A model generated the notes under the pieces. That model worked only from the letters and a program-made list of their open reading frames with translations. It searched no databases and was not told where the DNA came from. The translations under genes were made by a program, and so were the position numbers. A stretch of DNA of 64,000 nt from Microvirga pakistanensis (GTDB lineage Bacteria; Pseudomonadota; Alphaproteobacteria; Rhizobiales; Beijerinckiaceae): assembly GCF_004458765.1 (NCBI RefSeq), contig NZ_SPJX01000156.1, positions 175,979 to 239,978 on the forward strand. The letters run 5' to 3'. Positions 15,602 through 24,297 of this stretch are shown here, piece after piece. Each line of letters opens with the position of its first letter. Position 1 is the first letter of the stretch.

Positions 15602-17311
15602 TTGAAAGCGACCCTCGGATCTCACTTTCTGTTTCGCAGCGTTCCCTGGCGGAACATCAAGCGCATTCCCTGGTGGCTCTCCGCCGCCGTGGCCGGAGTG
15701 GGGCTGCTCGTGCTGCTGCCCCTTGCGGCGCTGATCGGGATCGCGGCGGAAGGCGACGCGGAGATCTGGCCGCATCTCATCCGGAACGTCCTGCCGGCGA
15801 GCATCGTCGACACGCTCGCCCTTCTTGCCGGGATCGCTCTCGTGGCGGGCTCCATGGGGATCACATCGGCGTGGCTCGTAACCGCCCATCGTTTTCCCGG
15901 CCGCACCGTTCTCGTCTGGCTTCTTCCCCTGCCGCTCGCGGTGCCGACCTACATCACGGCCTATATCTACGTGGAGCTCTTCGACTCCGCCGGGCTCGTG
16001 CAGATGGCCTTGCGGGACGCCATGGGTTGGAAATCCCGCGCCGATTACTGGTTCCCCGAGATCCGTTCGCTTTACGGCTGCGTCCTGGTGATGTCCGCCG
16101 TGCTCTACCCTTACGTCTACATCGCCGCCCGCGCGATGTTCCTGACGCAGAGCGCGAGCATGCTGGAAGTCGCACGCGTTCTCGGCGCAAGCCGCCTGAA
16201 GCTCTTCCGCGTCATCGCGCTTCCCCTCGCCCGCCCTGCCCTCGCGGTCGGCCTGTCGCTCGCTCTGCTCGAAGCGCTGAACGATATCGGCGCGAGCGAA
16301 TACCTCGGGGTGCGCACCCTCACCGTTTCCGTCTACAACACCTGGCTCAATCGCGGCAGCCTCCCCGGTGCGGCGCAGATCGCATGCGTGATGCTGGCCA
16401 TCGTCGTGGCGTTGATCCTGGTCGAACGCTACGGGCGCAAGGACCGGCGCTATGCCACCTCCGCCAAGCGCTCGCGCGTGGTGCATCCGGCTCCGCTCTC
16501 GGGCGGACGGGCGGTGCTGGCAACGGTTCTCTGCGCCATTCCGGTCGTCCTCGGCTTTGCTCTTCCGCTCGCATTTCTCGTGCGTGAGATCCTGCGCGGC
16601 AGCCTCGTGTCGCAATTCGACGAGGAATTTCTCGAGCATCTCCTCACGACGATCGGCCTGTCGGTGACGGCCACCCTCGCCGTGCTGGCGCTTGCTGTCC
16701 TGCTCGTCTCCGCCGCCCGGATCGCAAAAACCACCTTGACGAAGAGCACCCTCTTCGTGGCGAGCTTGGGCTACACGGTGCCCGGGACGGTCCTCGCGCT
16801 CGGGCTCATGACGCCGCTGGTGAAGATCGACGGGCTGATCGGCGCGGCCTGGAGCAGCATCACGGGAGAGCGCCTCGGGCTGCTCCTGATGGGCTCGGCC
16901 GGAGGCATCCTCATTGCCTATGTCCTGCGCTTCCTGTCGATTGCCACCGGCTCCCTCTCGGCGGGGCTCGACCGCGTCTCGCCGAGCCTGGAGGACGCGG
17001 CGCGCACGTTGGGATCATCGCGGCGCGAGATGGCCTGGCGCATCCAGATCCCCCTCATGCGCCCCGCCCTGGCCAGCGCAGCCCTGCTGATCTTCGTCGA
17101 CTGCATCAAGGAGCTGCCGGCGACCCTGCTCCTGCGCCCGCTCAACACGGAAACCCTCGCCACGCAGGTCTATACCTATGCGGCGCGCGGCCGGTTCGAG
17201 GACGGATCGCTCGCGGCCCTCGTCATCGTCCTCGTCGGCCTGCTGCCGGTGATTCAGCTGGTGCGCAGCGCCGAGGCCCGCCCGAAAGCCCCGGAGACAT
17301 CAGGCTCCTGA
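15602..17311 (+). CDS. fbpB: Ferric-iron ABC transporter permease (FbpB-like)
   Basis: A 569-aa double-permease with about twelve helices in two homologous halves. Each half carries an EAA loop for the ATPase: EVARVLGASRLKLFRVIALP in the first and DAARTLGSSRREMAWRIQIP in the second. This fused arrangement is standard for FbpB/SfuB. The start is assigned to TTG 15602 for lack of an upstream alternative. No fbpC ATPase gene follows; a bidirectional terminator closes the unit, so the ATPase must be encoded elsewhere. Confidence 0.85.
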   Translation: MKATLGSHFLFRSVPWRNIKRIPWWLSAAVAGVGLLVLLPLAALIGIAAEGDAEIWPHLIRNVLPASIVDTLALLAGIALVAGSMGITSAWLVTAHRFPGRTVLVWLLPLPLAVPTYITAYIYVELFDSAGLVQMALRDAMGWKSRADYWFPEIRSLYGCVLVMSAVLYPYVYIAARAMFLTQSASMLEVARVLGASRLKLFRVIALPLARPALAVGLSLALLEALNDIGASEYLGVRTLTVSVYNTWLNRGSLPGAAQIACVMLAIVVALILVERYGRKDRRYATSAKRSRVVHPAPLSGGRAVLATVLCAIPVVLGFALPLAFLVREILRGSLVSQFDEEFLEHLLTTIGLSVTATLAVLALAVLLVSAARIAKTTLTKSTLFVASLGYTVPGTVLALGLMTPLVKIDGLIGAAWSSITGERLGLLLMGSAGGILIAYVLRFLSIATGSLSAGLDRVSPSLEDAARTLGSSRREMAWRIQIPLMRPALASAALLIFVDCIKELPATLLLRPLNTETLATQVYTYAARGRFEDGSLAALVIVLVGLLPVIQLVRSAEARPKAPETSGS

Positions 17312-17317
17312 ACAAGA

Positions 17318-17340
17318 AAAGCGGCCGCGAGGGCCGCTTT
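17318..17340. terminator. Bidirectional terminator
   Basis: AAAGCGGCC/GGCCGCTTT, a 9-bp stem flanked by A-rich sequence on the left and a short T-run on the right. It lies between the convergent fbpB and scoB genes and can serve both. Confidence 0.7.
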
Positions 17341-17366
17341 CCGGGATCGTCTCATGCGTGAGCGCG

Positions 17367-18044
17367 TCAGGCGGCGTTTTGCTTTGCGGCGAGGTCGACC
17401 TTGAACTCGGCCTGCGTCTTGGCCGTGATCTCCTCGACCGTCACGCCGTCGGCGAGTTCGATCAGGGTCATGCCGGAGCCGCCCTTCTTGTCGAGGCTGA
17501 AAACGCCGAGATCGGTGATCACCAGATCGACCACGCCGGCGCCGGTGAGCGGCAGCGTGCATTCTCTCAGCAGCTTCGGCTCCTCCGAACCATCCTTGCC
17601 CTTGGCCACGTGTTCCATCACCACGACCACGCGCTTCACGCCCGCGACCAGGTCCATGGCGCCGCCCATGCCCTTCACCATCTTGCCGGGGATCATCCAG
17701 TTGGCGAGATCGCCGTTACTCGCCACCTGCATGGCCCCCAGGATGGACAGATCGATGTGACCGCCGCGGATCATGCCGAACGAGTCGGCCGAGGAAAAAT
17801 AGCTCGTGGTCGGCAGCTCGGTGATCGTCTGCTTGCCGGCATTGATGAGATCGGCGTCCTCCTCGCCCTCGTACGGGAACGGGCCCATGCCCAGCATGCC
17901 GTTCTCCGACTGCAGCTGCACGTGGATGCCTTGCGGGATGTAGTTCGACACCAGCGTCGGGATGCCGATGCCGAGGTTCACATAGTAGCCGTCGCGCAAC
18001 TCCTTGGCGGCGCGGGCCGCCATCTGTTCACGGGTCCATGCCAT
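17367..18044 (-). CDS. scoB: 3-oxoacid CoA-transferase subunit B
   Basis: Beta subunit (225 aa) of a succinyl-CoA:3-ketoacid or acetate CoA-transferase. The catalytic glutamate lies in [12 protein letters not shown], followed by the typical [21 protein letters not shown]. Start MAWTREQ is preceded by GAGGAGAC; its A overlaps the last base of the scoA stop. With ScoA it moves CoA onto acetoacetate, connecting leucine or ketone-body breakdown to acetyl-CoA. Confidence 0.9.
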   Translation of the reverse strand: MAWTREQMAARAAKELRDGYYVNLGIGIPTLVSNYIPQGIHVQLQSENGMLGMGPFPYEGEEDADLINAGKQTITELPTTSYFSSADSFGMIRGGHIDLSILGAMQVASNGDLANWMIPGKMVKGMGGAMDLVAGVKRVVVVMEHVAKGKDGSEEPKLLRECTLPLTGAGVVDLVITDLGVFSLDKKGGSGMTLIELADGVTVEEITAKTQAEFKVDLAAKQNAA

Positions 18045-18754
18045 CAGACTGTCTCCTCGCGCTTGCGGGTGGTGCGCTGTTCGATGCGTTTGACCGGGTT
18101 CTTCACATGGACCAGGCGCTTCACGAAGATGCCCGGCGTGTGGATGCAATCCGGATCGATCTCGCCGGCGGGCACCAGGTGCTCCACTTCGGCGACGGTC
18201 ATCCGCGAGGCGGTCGCCATCATCGGGTTAAAGTTGCGGGCGGTCTTGCGATAGACAAGGTTGCCTTCCGTGTCGCCCTTCCAGGCATGGACCACGGAGA
18301 TGTCGGCGAACAGCCCGGTTTCCATGACGTATTTCTCGCCGTTGAACTCGCGCACCTCCTTGCCTTCGGCGATCAGCGTACCGACGCCCGTCTTGGTGTA
18401 GAAGGCCGGAATGCCGGCTCCCCCGGCGCGGATGCGCTCGGCGAGCGTCCCTTGCGGGTTGAACTCGAGTTCGAGCTCGCCGGACAGGTACTGCTGGGCG
18501 AAGAGCTTGTTCTCGCCGACGTAGGAAGAGATCATCTTCCGGATCTGGCGGGTTTCCAGGAGGCGGCCGAGGCCGACCCCGTCGACGCCCGCATTGTTGG
18601 AGATGAAGGTGAGATCCTTGGCCCCCGAATCACGTATCGCCTCGATGAGGGTCTCCGGGATGCCGCACAGGCCGAACCCGCCGGCCATGATGGTCATCCC
18701 GTCCTTCACCAGACCAGCCAGCGCCGATGGCGCATCGCTGTAAACCTTATTCAT
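18044..18754 (-). CDS. scoA: 3-oxoacid CoA-transferase subunit A
   Basis: Alpha subunit (236 aa) with the CoA-transferase signature [18 protein letters not shown] near the N-terminus and the conserved [19 protein letters not shown]. It is first in the two-gene scoA-scoB operon, divergent from the AsmA-like gene. Length and spacing are normal for the family. Known substrates are acetoacetate with succinyl-CoA; the sequence alone does not distinguish related acids. Confidence 0.9.
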   Translation of the reverse strand: MNKVYSDAPSALAGLVKDGMTIMAGGFGLCGIPETLIEAIRDSGAKDLTFISNNAGVDGVGLGRLLETRQIRKMISSYVGENKLFAQQYLSGELELEFNPQGTLAERIRAGGAGIPAFYTKTGVGTLIAEGKEVREFNGEKYVMETGLFADISVVHAWKGDTEGNLVYRKTARNFNPMMATASRMTVAEVEHLVPAGEIDPDCIHTPGIFVKRLVHVKNPVKRIEQRTTRKREETV

Positions 18755-18950
18755 CCACGATTCCTCCTGGGCATGTTCCTGCCCTCAGCTCTTGAAACGA
18801 TATCGACCCACACGGTGCAACCTGGCCTCAATTTAGACAATCCCTTGCGGTGGATATATGAGAACAAATGATTATTCGGTCCCGCCGCCCACAGGCTGCC
18901 CCTCTCCCATCCCTTGCGAGGCGGAACGCAAGGTTAAACACTCAGAAGCT

Positions 18951-20756
18951 ATGTCTCGCCGCGTCGCCTTCCTCACCGCGTTGATTGCCCTTGCCCTCAT
19001 CGGAGCAGCGGCCGCTCCCTGGACCTTCAGGGAGAACGGCCTGTCGTCCGCCCTCGCGGACCACATGAAGGAGCGCTACGGGCTGGACCTGACGGTCAAG
19101 GGCCGGAGCACCTTTGCGGTGCTGCCGATCCCGCGGGTCAAGTTCGAGGATGTGACGGTCCGGTTTCCCGACCGGACGCTCCAGGCCGAGGGCGGGATTC
19201 TGCGGGGTGAAATCCGAATCATGCCCCTCCTGTTCGGACGGATCGAGCTCTCCGATTTCGATCTGAGCGACAGCCGGATCACGGCCTCCGCCCGGGCGCT
19301 TCAAGCGGTGAATTGGTCGAGTGCGGTCAAAAGCCGTTCACGAACCCTCCATGCCCGGCGCCTCATCCTCAACCGGACCAGCATTCATTGGACCGATCTG
19401 AAGGATGCGGATCTGGAGGTCGAGGAACTGGTCATCCGCTGGGTCGGCGAGAACGAACCTCTGACGGCCTACGGCAACGCCACGTGGCGAGGCGAGCGCG
19501 TCTTTCTGACGGAGGCGTCCATCTATCCCGACCGTCTCGTCTCCGGCAGCATTTCCCCCTTCAGGTTGGGTATCTCCGCTCCTGCCGCCCGTGTGAGCCT
19601 GCAAGGCGAGGCCCAGCTTGGCCGCAATCCCGGCCTGACGGGAGAGAGCTCCATCGAGGCCCGGTCGGTGCGGGACTTCACCCGCTGGACCGGCGTGAAG
19701 CTGCCGTTCGGGTCGCTGATCCAGGCGCTCTCCGTCAAGGGCGACTTCTCGATGGACCATCGACGCCTGTCCTGGCCTTCAGTCTCCGTCAAGCTGGGCG
19801 AGGACGAGCTGGAGGGCACCCTGGCGGTTCGCCTCGATACGGAGCGGCCTGTGATCACAGGGACGCTTGCCGCGGAGGGATTGGATCTCACCGACCTCTT
19901 CGCGCCCTTCGCCCAGGCTCGCACCTCCTCCGGCTCCTGGAGCGAGGAAAGCCTGGATCTGGCCCGTGTGACGGGCAGCGATCTGGATCTGCGTCTCTCG
20001 GCCGCCTCGGCCCGCCTCGGCAAGCTGCGTGTCGAGGACATGGCCGCCAGCGTTCTCGTCCGCCCTGGAGAGATCGAGGCCTCCATCGGCCGCGCCGACT
20101 TCCATGACGGCAGCCTGAAGGGCCGCCTGTCGCTCATGTCGGCCAACGGCATGACGGAGTTCAAGAGCCAGGGCACCTTCACAGGAATCGAAATCGCGCC
20201 CTTCCTGAGCAGCTTGGGAGAACCGCGCTGGATCACCGGTCAGGCCCAAGGGCAGTTCGCCTTCGAAGGCAAGGGAACGAATCCGGTCGAAGTGGTCCGC
20301 CGGGCGCAGGGGCGCAGCACGATCACCGTCCGCGGGGGCGAGCTCGTCGGCATAGCCCTCGGCGATGCCCTGAAGCGTGTCGAGAAGCACCCCCTCCTCG
20401 CGTCCCTCAACTGGAAGGGCGGCCGCACCCCGTTCGACGAAGCGCAGGCGCAAATCGTCGTTCAGAAGGGCGTGGGCGAAGTGACGGAAGGCAGGCTCAC
20501 ATCCGCGGATCTGACGGCCGAACTCAAGGGCGAGGTGCTGATCGTGGACCGTACGCTCAACCTGAAGGCGAAAGTTTCGTCCGCCGGCTCCCCATCGGCA
20601 GCCGCCATCGCGTTCGACATCGACGGCGGATGGGACAACATCACGGTGATACCCAACGCCCGCTCCCTGATCGAGCGGTCGGGCGCGGCGAAGCCTCTCC
20701 TCCCCGCCGCCCCGGTGCCCGCGAACGAGCCGGCACCGCAGGCGACCGCTCAGTGA
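18951..20756 (+). CDS. AsmA-family protein
   Basis: A 601-aa envelope protein with one N-terminal membrane anchor (RVAFLTALIALALIGAAAA) and a long periplasmic region of beta-strand repeats. It carries the AsmA-like C-terminal module (TITVRGGELVGIALGDALKR, 'LLASLNWKGGRTPFDEAQA'). AsmA/TamB/YhdP-like proteins form grooves thought to carry lipid between membranes. The start at MSRRVAF is chosen because it begins directly before the anchor. Its last codons overlap the convergent potI gene by 7 bp. Confidence 0.8.
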   Translation: MSRRVAFLTALIALALIGAAAAPWTFRENGLSSALADHMKERYGLDLTVKGRSTFAVLPIPRVKFEDVTVRFPDRTLQAEGGILRGEIRIMPLLFGRIELSDFDLSDSRITASARALQAVNWSSAVKSRSRTLHARRLILNRTSIHWTDLKDADLEVEELVIRWVGENEPLTAYGNATWRGERVFLTEASIYPDRLVSGSISPFRLGISAPAARVSLQGEAQLGRNPGLTGESSIEARSVRDFTRWTGVKLPFGSLIQALSVKGDFSMDHRRLSWPSVSVKLGEDELEGTLAVRLDTERPVITGTLAAEGLDLTDLFAPFAQARTSSGSWSEESLDLARVTGSDLDLRLSAASARLGKLRVEDMAASVLVRPGEIEASIGRADFHDGSLKGRLSLMSANGMTEFKSQGTFTGIEIAPFLSSLGEPRWITGQAQGQFAFEGKGTNPVEVVRRAQGRSTITVRGGELVGIALGDALKRVEKHPLLASLNWKGGRTPFDEAQAQIVVQKGVGEVTEGRLTSADLTAELKGEVLIVDRTLNLKAKVSSAGSPSAAAIAFDIDGGWDNITVIPNARSLIERSGAAKPLLPAAPVPANEPAPQATAQ

Positions 20757-21553
20757 GCGTTGCGCCGCGAGCGCAGCACCGAGCGCTTGCTGAGCAGGGT
20801 CGCCGAGATCACGCCGGCTGTCACCAGGCCGATGAGAATGGTGGAGGCCGCGTTGATTTCGGGTGAAAGACCAAGACGGACTTGGCTGTAGATCTTAATC
20901 GGCAGCGTCGTCGCGCCCGGCCCCGTGTTGAAGCTCGCGATCACCAGATCATCGAGCGACAGGGTGAACGCCAGCAGAAAGCCCGCCACGATGGAAGGCG
21001 CGATCAGCGGCAGCGTCACCGAGAAGAACGTGCGCAGGGGTGGCGCCCCGAGATCCATCGCGGCCTCTTCCAGGGATCGGTCGAAGGTCATGAGGCGAGC
21101 CTGCACGACGACCGTGACGAAGCACATGGTGAGCGTGGTGTGGGCGAGCGTGATCGTCCAGAAGCCGCGATCGAGGTCGATGGCGACGAAGAACAGCAGG
21201 AGCGACAGGCCTGTGATGACCTCCGGCATGACCATGGGCGCATAGACCATGCCGGTGAACAGCGTCCTTCCAGTGAAGCGCCCATAGCGCGTGAGCGCCA
21301 GGGCCGCGAGCGTCCCGAGCACCGTCGCGATGCTCGCGGACAGCAGCGCGATCCGCAGCGTCACCCAGGCCGCTTCCATGAGCGCCTGGTTGCGGAACAG
21401 CGCCCCGTACCACTGGGTCGAGAAGCCTCCCCACACCGTGACGAGCCGTGAGCCGTTGAAGGAATACACGACGAGCAGCAGAATCGGCAGGTAAAGGAAG
21501 GCGAAGCCCAAAACCAGGGACGTGATGTTGAACAGGCTCAAGCGCCGCGTCAT
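20750..21553 (-). CDS. potI: Polyamine ABC permease (PotI/PotC-like)
   Basis: A 267-aa permease with six helices and the EAA loop EAAMDLGAPPLRTFFSVTLP. The opening 'LGFAFLYLPILLLVVYSFNGS' is typical of PotC/PotI. It starts inside the stop of potH (ATGA overlap), the last gene of a three-gene operon potG-potH-potI. With PotH it forms the channel for putrescine or spermidine. Its stop overlaps the stop of the convergent AsmA-like gene. Confidence 0.87.
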   Translation of the reverse strand: MTRRLSLFNITSLVLGFAFLYLPILLLVVYSFNGSRLVTVWGGFSTQWYGALFRNQALMEAAWVTLRIALLSASIATVLGTLAALALTRYGRFTGRTLFTGMVYAPMVMPEVITGLSLLLFFVAIDLDRGFWTITLAHTTLTMCFVTVVVQARLMTFDRSLEEAAMDLGAPPLRTFFSVTLPLIAPSIVAGFLLAFTLSLDDLVIASFNTGPGATTLPIKIYSQVRLGLSPEINAASTILIGLVTAGVISATLLSKRSVLRSRRNAH

Positions 21554-22455
21554 GGCCGCGTCTCCAAGCGCCGTGCCTCGACATCGCGATAGATCACGAT
21601 GGGCAGCACGAGAACGATGAGCAGCAGGATGGCGACGGCGGAGGCGAGCGGCCAGTCGCGGTTCGAGAAGAACTCGCTCCAGAGCTGGCGGCCGATCATG
21701 AGCGTCTCGGATCCGCCGAGCAGATCGGGAATCACGAACTCGCCCACCGCCGGGATGAAACACAGGAGGGAGCCCGCGATGATGCCCGGCATCGCGAGGG
21801 GCACCGTGATCGTCCAGAAGGACCGCCACGGCGTGGAGCCGAGGTCAAGGGCCGCTTCGAGCAGGGTGTCGTCCATCTTCTCCAGCGTCGCGTAGAGCGG
21901 CAGCACCATGAACGGCAGATAGGCATAGACGATGCCGATATAGACCGCCCATTCCGTGTTGAGGATCTCGATGGGCTCCGAAATGACGCCCAGTCCCGTG
22001 AGCGCCTGCGTGAGCAATCCTTCCGGCTTCAGGATCGCGATCCATGCATAGATGCGGATGAGAAAGCTCGTCCAGAACGGCAGGATGATGAGGGCCACCA
22101 GCAGGGATCGATGCCGCTCCGGCGCCCGCGCCATGCCGTAGGCGATGGGAAAGCCCACGAGCAGAAGCAGCAGCGTCGAGATTCCTGCGATGCGCACGGA
22201 CGAGAGCGTCGCCCGGAAATAGAGATCGTCCTGCGTCAGCAGCTCGAAATTCTCGACATCGAGCGCGCCGATAAAGCCCGCGATGTCGCTCCACTCGAAG
22301 ACCGGCCTGTAGGGCGGCTGCGCGACGGCCGGGTCCGACAGGCTGATCTTGAGCACGATCAGGAATGGGACGAGGAAGAAGACCCCGAGCCAGAGATAGG
22401 GCACGGCGGGCACCAGCCCTGCGGTGAGCCTCTTCGTGAACGAACGTTCCTTCAT
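21550..22455 (-). CDS. potH: Polyamine ABC permease (PotH/PotB-like)
   Basis: A 301-aa permease (start MKERSFTKR, 2 bp after the potG stop). The N-terminal helix (VPYLWLGVFFLVPFLIVLKISLS) is followed by a long periplasmic loop, five further helices and an EAA loop EAALDLGSTPWRSFWTITVP. It pairs with the permease encoded next. Length fits PotB/PotH (about 285-315 aa). Confidence 0.87.
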   Translation of the reverse strand: MKERSFTKRLTAGLVPAVPYLWLGVFFLVPFLIVLKISLSDPAVAQPPYRPVFEWSDIAGFIGALDVENFELLTQDDLYFRATLSSVRIAGISTLLLLLVGFPIAYGMARAPERHRSLLVALIILPFWTSFLIRIYAWIAILKPEGLLTQALTGLGVISEPIEILNTEWAVYIGIVYAYLPFMVLPLYATLEKMDDTLLEAALDLGSTPWRSFWTITVPLAMPGIIAGSLLCFIPAVGEFVIPDLLGGSETLMIGRQLWSEFFSNRDWPLASAVAILLLIVLVLPIVIYRDVEARRLETRP

Positions 22456-22457
22456 GG

Positions 22458-23627
22458 CTATTCCGCCAGAATGACCGCCGCGCCCGGCGCGAAGGTGACA
22501 TAAACCTGCTCGTCCCAGTCGATGGGGCTTTCCACGAAGCGGGACACGTTCGCACAGGACACGCGCAGGATCTCGCCCGTCGCGAGCCTGATCCGGTAAA
22601 CGGTCCAGTCGCCGAGATAGCCGATGTCCCACACCTCGCCGGTGAGCACGTTGAGGGCGTCCGGACCCGGCTTCTCGCGCTGGACAACCATCTTCTCGGG
22701 CCGAACCGCGATGGCGACCGCCTGGCCTGAATGCAGCACCTCGTCGGGATCGTCGATCGTGAGCGGCGCCTCGGCCGAGGGCGACTTCACGTGCCAGAGG
22801 CCGTTCTCCTGGCCCTGCACATGACCTTCAAGGATGTTCACGTCGCCGACGAACTCGGCGATAAAGCGCGTCTTGGGCTGCTCGTAGATCTCGCCGGGAG
22901 TGGCCACCTGCACGATCCGGCCATGGTCCATGACCGCGATGCGATCGGCCATGGTCATCGCCTCCTCCTGGTCGTGCGTGACCACCACGAAGGTCATGCC
23001 GAGCTCATGCTGGATGTCCATCAGCTCGAACTGGGTCTCCTCGCGCAGCTTCTTGTCGAGGGCCCCGAGCGGCTCGTCCAGCAGGAGCACCTTCGGCCGC
23101 TTGGCGAGCGCGCGGGCCAGCGCCACACGCTGACGCTGTCCACCCGAGAGCTGGCTCGGATAGCGCCGGGCGAGCTTCTCCAGCTGCACGAGACGCAGCA
23201 TCTCGCCCACACGGTCGGCAATCTCGGCCTTGGGCAATCCGTCCTGCTTCAATCCGAAGGCGATGTTCTTCTCCACGCTCATATGTGGAAAGAGCGCATA
23301 GGACTGGAACATCATGTTCACGGGACGGCGGTAGGGCGGAACACCTTCCAGGCTCTGGCCCGCCAGGGTGATCACGCCCTCCGTCGGGAACTCGAAGCCC
23401 GCAAGCATGCGCATGAGGGTCGTCTTGCCGCAGCCGGACGGGCCGAGCAGGCAGAAGAACTCGCCCTCGAAGACATCCAGCGTCAGATGATCCACGGCCA
23501 CGGCCTCGCCGAAGCGCTTCGTGACGTTCTCGAAGCGGATCAGCGGCTTGGCATCGGGATCGGCCCAGGGAGCGAAGGTGCGGCGCACGGCGCCGACGGA
23601 AGCGGATTGGCGTGATGGGGGAGGCAA
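22458..23627 (-). CDS. potG: Polyamine ABC transporter ATPase (PotG-like)
   Basis: A 389-aa ATPase: Walker A GPSGCGKTT (residues 62-70), Q-loop MMFQSYALFPHM, signature LSGGQRQRVALARAL, Walker B LLLDEPLGALD and a C-terminal TOBE domain. The PotG-style extension APWADPDAKPLIRFENVTKR favours putrescine (PotG) over PotA. The start is a TTG with a weak ribosome site, so it may be off by some residues. No potF/potD binding-protein gene is adjacent; that component must lie elsewhere. Confidence 0.87.
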   Translation of the reverse strand: MPPPSRQSASVGAVRRTFAPWADPDAKPLIRFENVTKRFGEAVAVDHLTLDVFEGEFFCLLGPSGCGKTTLMRMLAGFEFPTEGVITLAGQSLEGVPPYRRPVNMMFQSYALFPHMSVEKNIAFGLKQDGLPKAEIADRVGEMLRLVQLEKLARRYPSQLSGGQRQRVALARALAKRPKVLLLDEPLGALDKKLREETQFELMDIQHELGMTFVVVTHDQEEAMTMADRIAVMDHGRIVQVATPGEIYEQPKTRFIAEFVGDVNILEGHVQGQENGLWHVKSPSAEAPLTIDDPDEVLHSGQAVAIAVRPEKMVVQREKPGPDALNVLTGEVWDIGYLGDWTVYRIRLATGEILRVSCANVSRFVESPIDWDEQVYVTFAPGAAVILAE

Positions 23628-23758
23628 GATGGTTGCACTTCGACCTTTGGTTGGAAATACCCGCGCAAGCTATGATGTCCGGCGCGCAAGAACAACAATT
23701 TAAAAGCCGGGTTTTCGTCCGCTCGGCAGGTCATGCGCCTCCTTTCCTAGGGACACCT

Positions 23759-23807
23759 GGGCACTCCGGATCTTGAAAGCGGCCTGGAAAAGATCTATGG
23801 AGTGCCC
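23759..23807. repeat. Long inverted repeat in the potG-marR divergent region
   Basis: Outer arms GGGCACTCC/GGAGTGCCC (9 bp, perfect) enclose inner arms GATCTT/AAGATC. Together they make a nearly continuous 49-nt hairpin without a T-run. It lies just upstream of a TATAAT (23809-23814) that probably serves marR, so it could be a two-site operator or a cruciform-forming element. Confidence 0.5.
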
Positions 23808-23808
23808 A

Positions 23809-23814
23809 TATAAT
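23809..23814 (+). promoter_or_regulatory. Perfect TATAAT -10 element before marR
   Basis: A consensus -10 hexamer 39 bp before the marR start in an AT-rich island (ATATAATTAGTACCC). No good -35 hexamer stands at 17 bp, which would suit regulated transcription. Confidence 0.35.
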
Positions 23815-23852
23815 TAGTACCCTATTCATATGCCTGCTAACAAGGTTTTGCC

Positions 23853-24281
23853 GTGACGGCGAAAACAACATTCTCCGACGAGCTCTGGAAAGTCAGCCGC
23901 AAGATGCGAACCCTGTTCGACGCCAGGGTCCGCGCCGAGGGGCTCACCCTGCCCAGAGCCCGGACGCTGATGCTCCTCGGCAAGAAGGACTGCATGACCC
24001 AGACGGAGCTGGCGGACGCGCTCGAAATCGAGGGCCCGACCCTGGTCCCCCTCCTCGACGGGCTGGAAAAGCAGGGCCTGATCGAGCGCCAGCCGGTCGA
24101 GGGCGACCGGCGGGCAAAGCAGATCGTCCTGACCCCGGCGGGCCAGGATCAGGCCGCTCACGTGAACGAACTCGCCAAGGCATTCCGCAGCGATGTTCTG
24201 AAGGACGTCGGCGAAGACGACCTAAAGGCCGCCATCCGCGTTTTCCAGGCCATGGCTCGAAACATCGAAGCCGCGAGCTGA
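23853..24281 (+). CDS. MarR-family transcriptional regulator
   Basis: A 142-aa winged-helix regulator: helix FSDELWKVSRKMRTLFDARV, recognition part 'MTQTELADALEIEGPTLVPLLDGLEKQGLIERQ' and wing EGDRRAKQIVLTPAGQ. MarR proteins are dimeric repressors released by small phenolic or lipophilic ligands. It stands directly before an EmrB/EmrA-type efflux pair in the same direction, so it most likely represses its own operon through the palindromic region upstream. Confidence 0.88.
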   Translation: MTAKTTFSDELWKVSRKMRTLFDARVRAEGLTLPRARTLMLLGKKDCMTQTELADALEIEGPTLVPLLDGLEKQGLIERQPVEGDRRAKQIVLTPAGQDQAAHVNELAKAFRSDVLKDVGEDDLKAAIRVFQAMARNIEAAS

Positions 24282-24297
24282 TGGTGGTGCATTGTCG

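Noticed and set aside
14399..16639. 746-codon minus-strand frame opposite fbpA-fbpB
   Set aside because: Fully antisense to well-supported genes, low-complexity His/Arg/Asp-rich product, no ribosome site.
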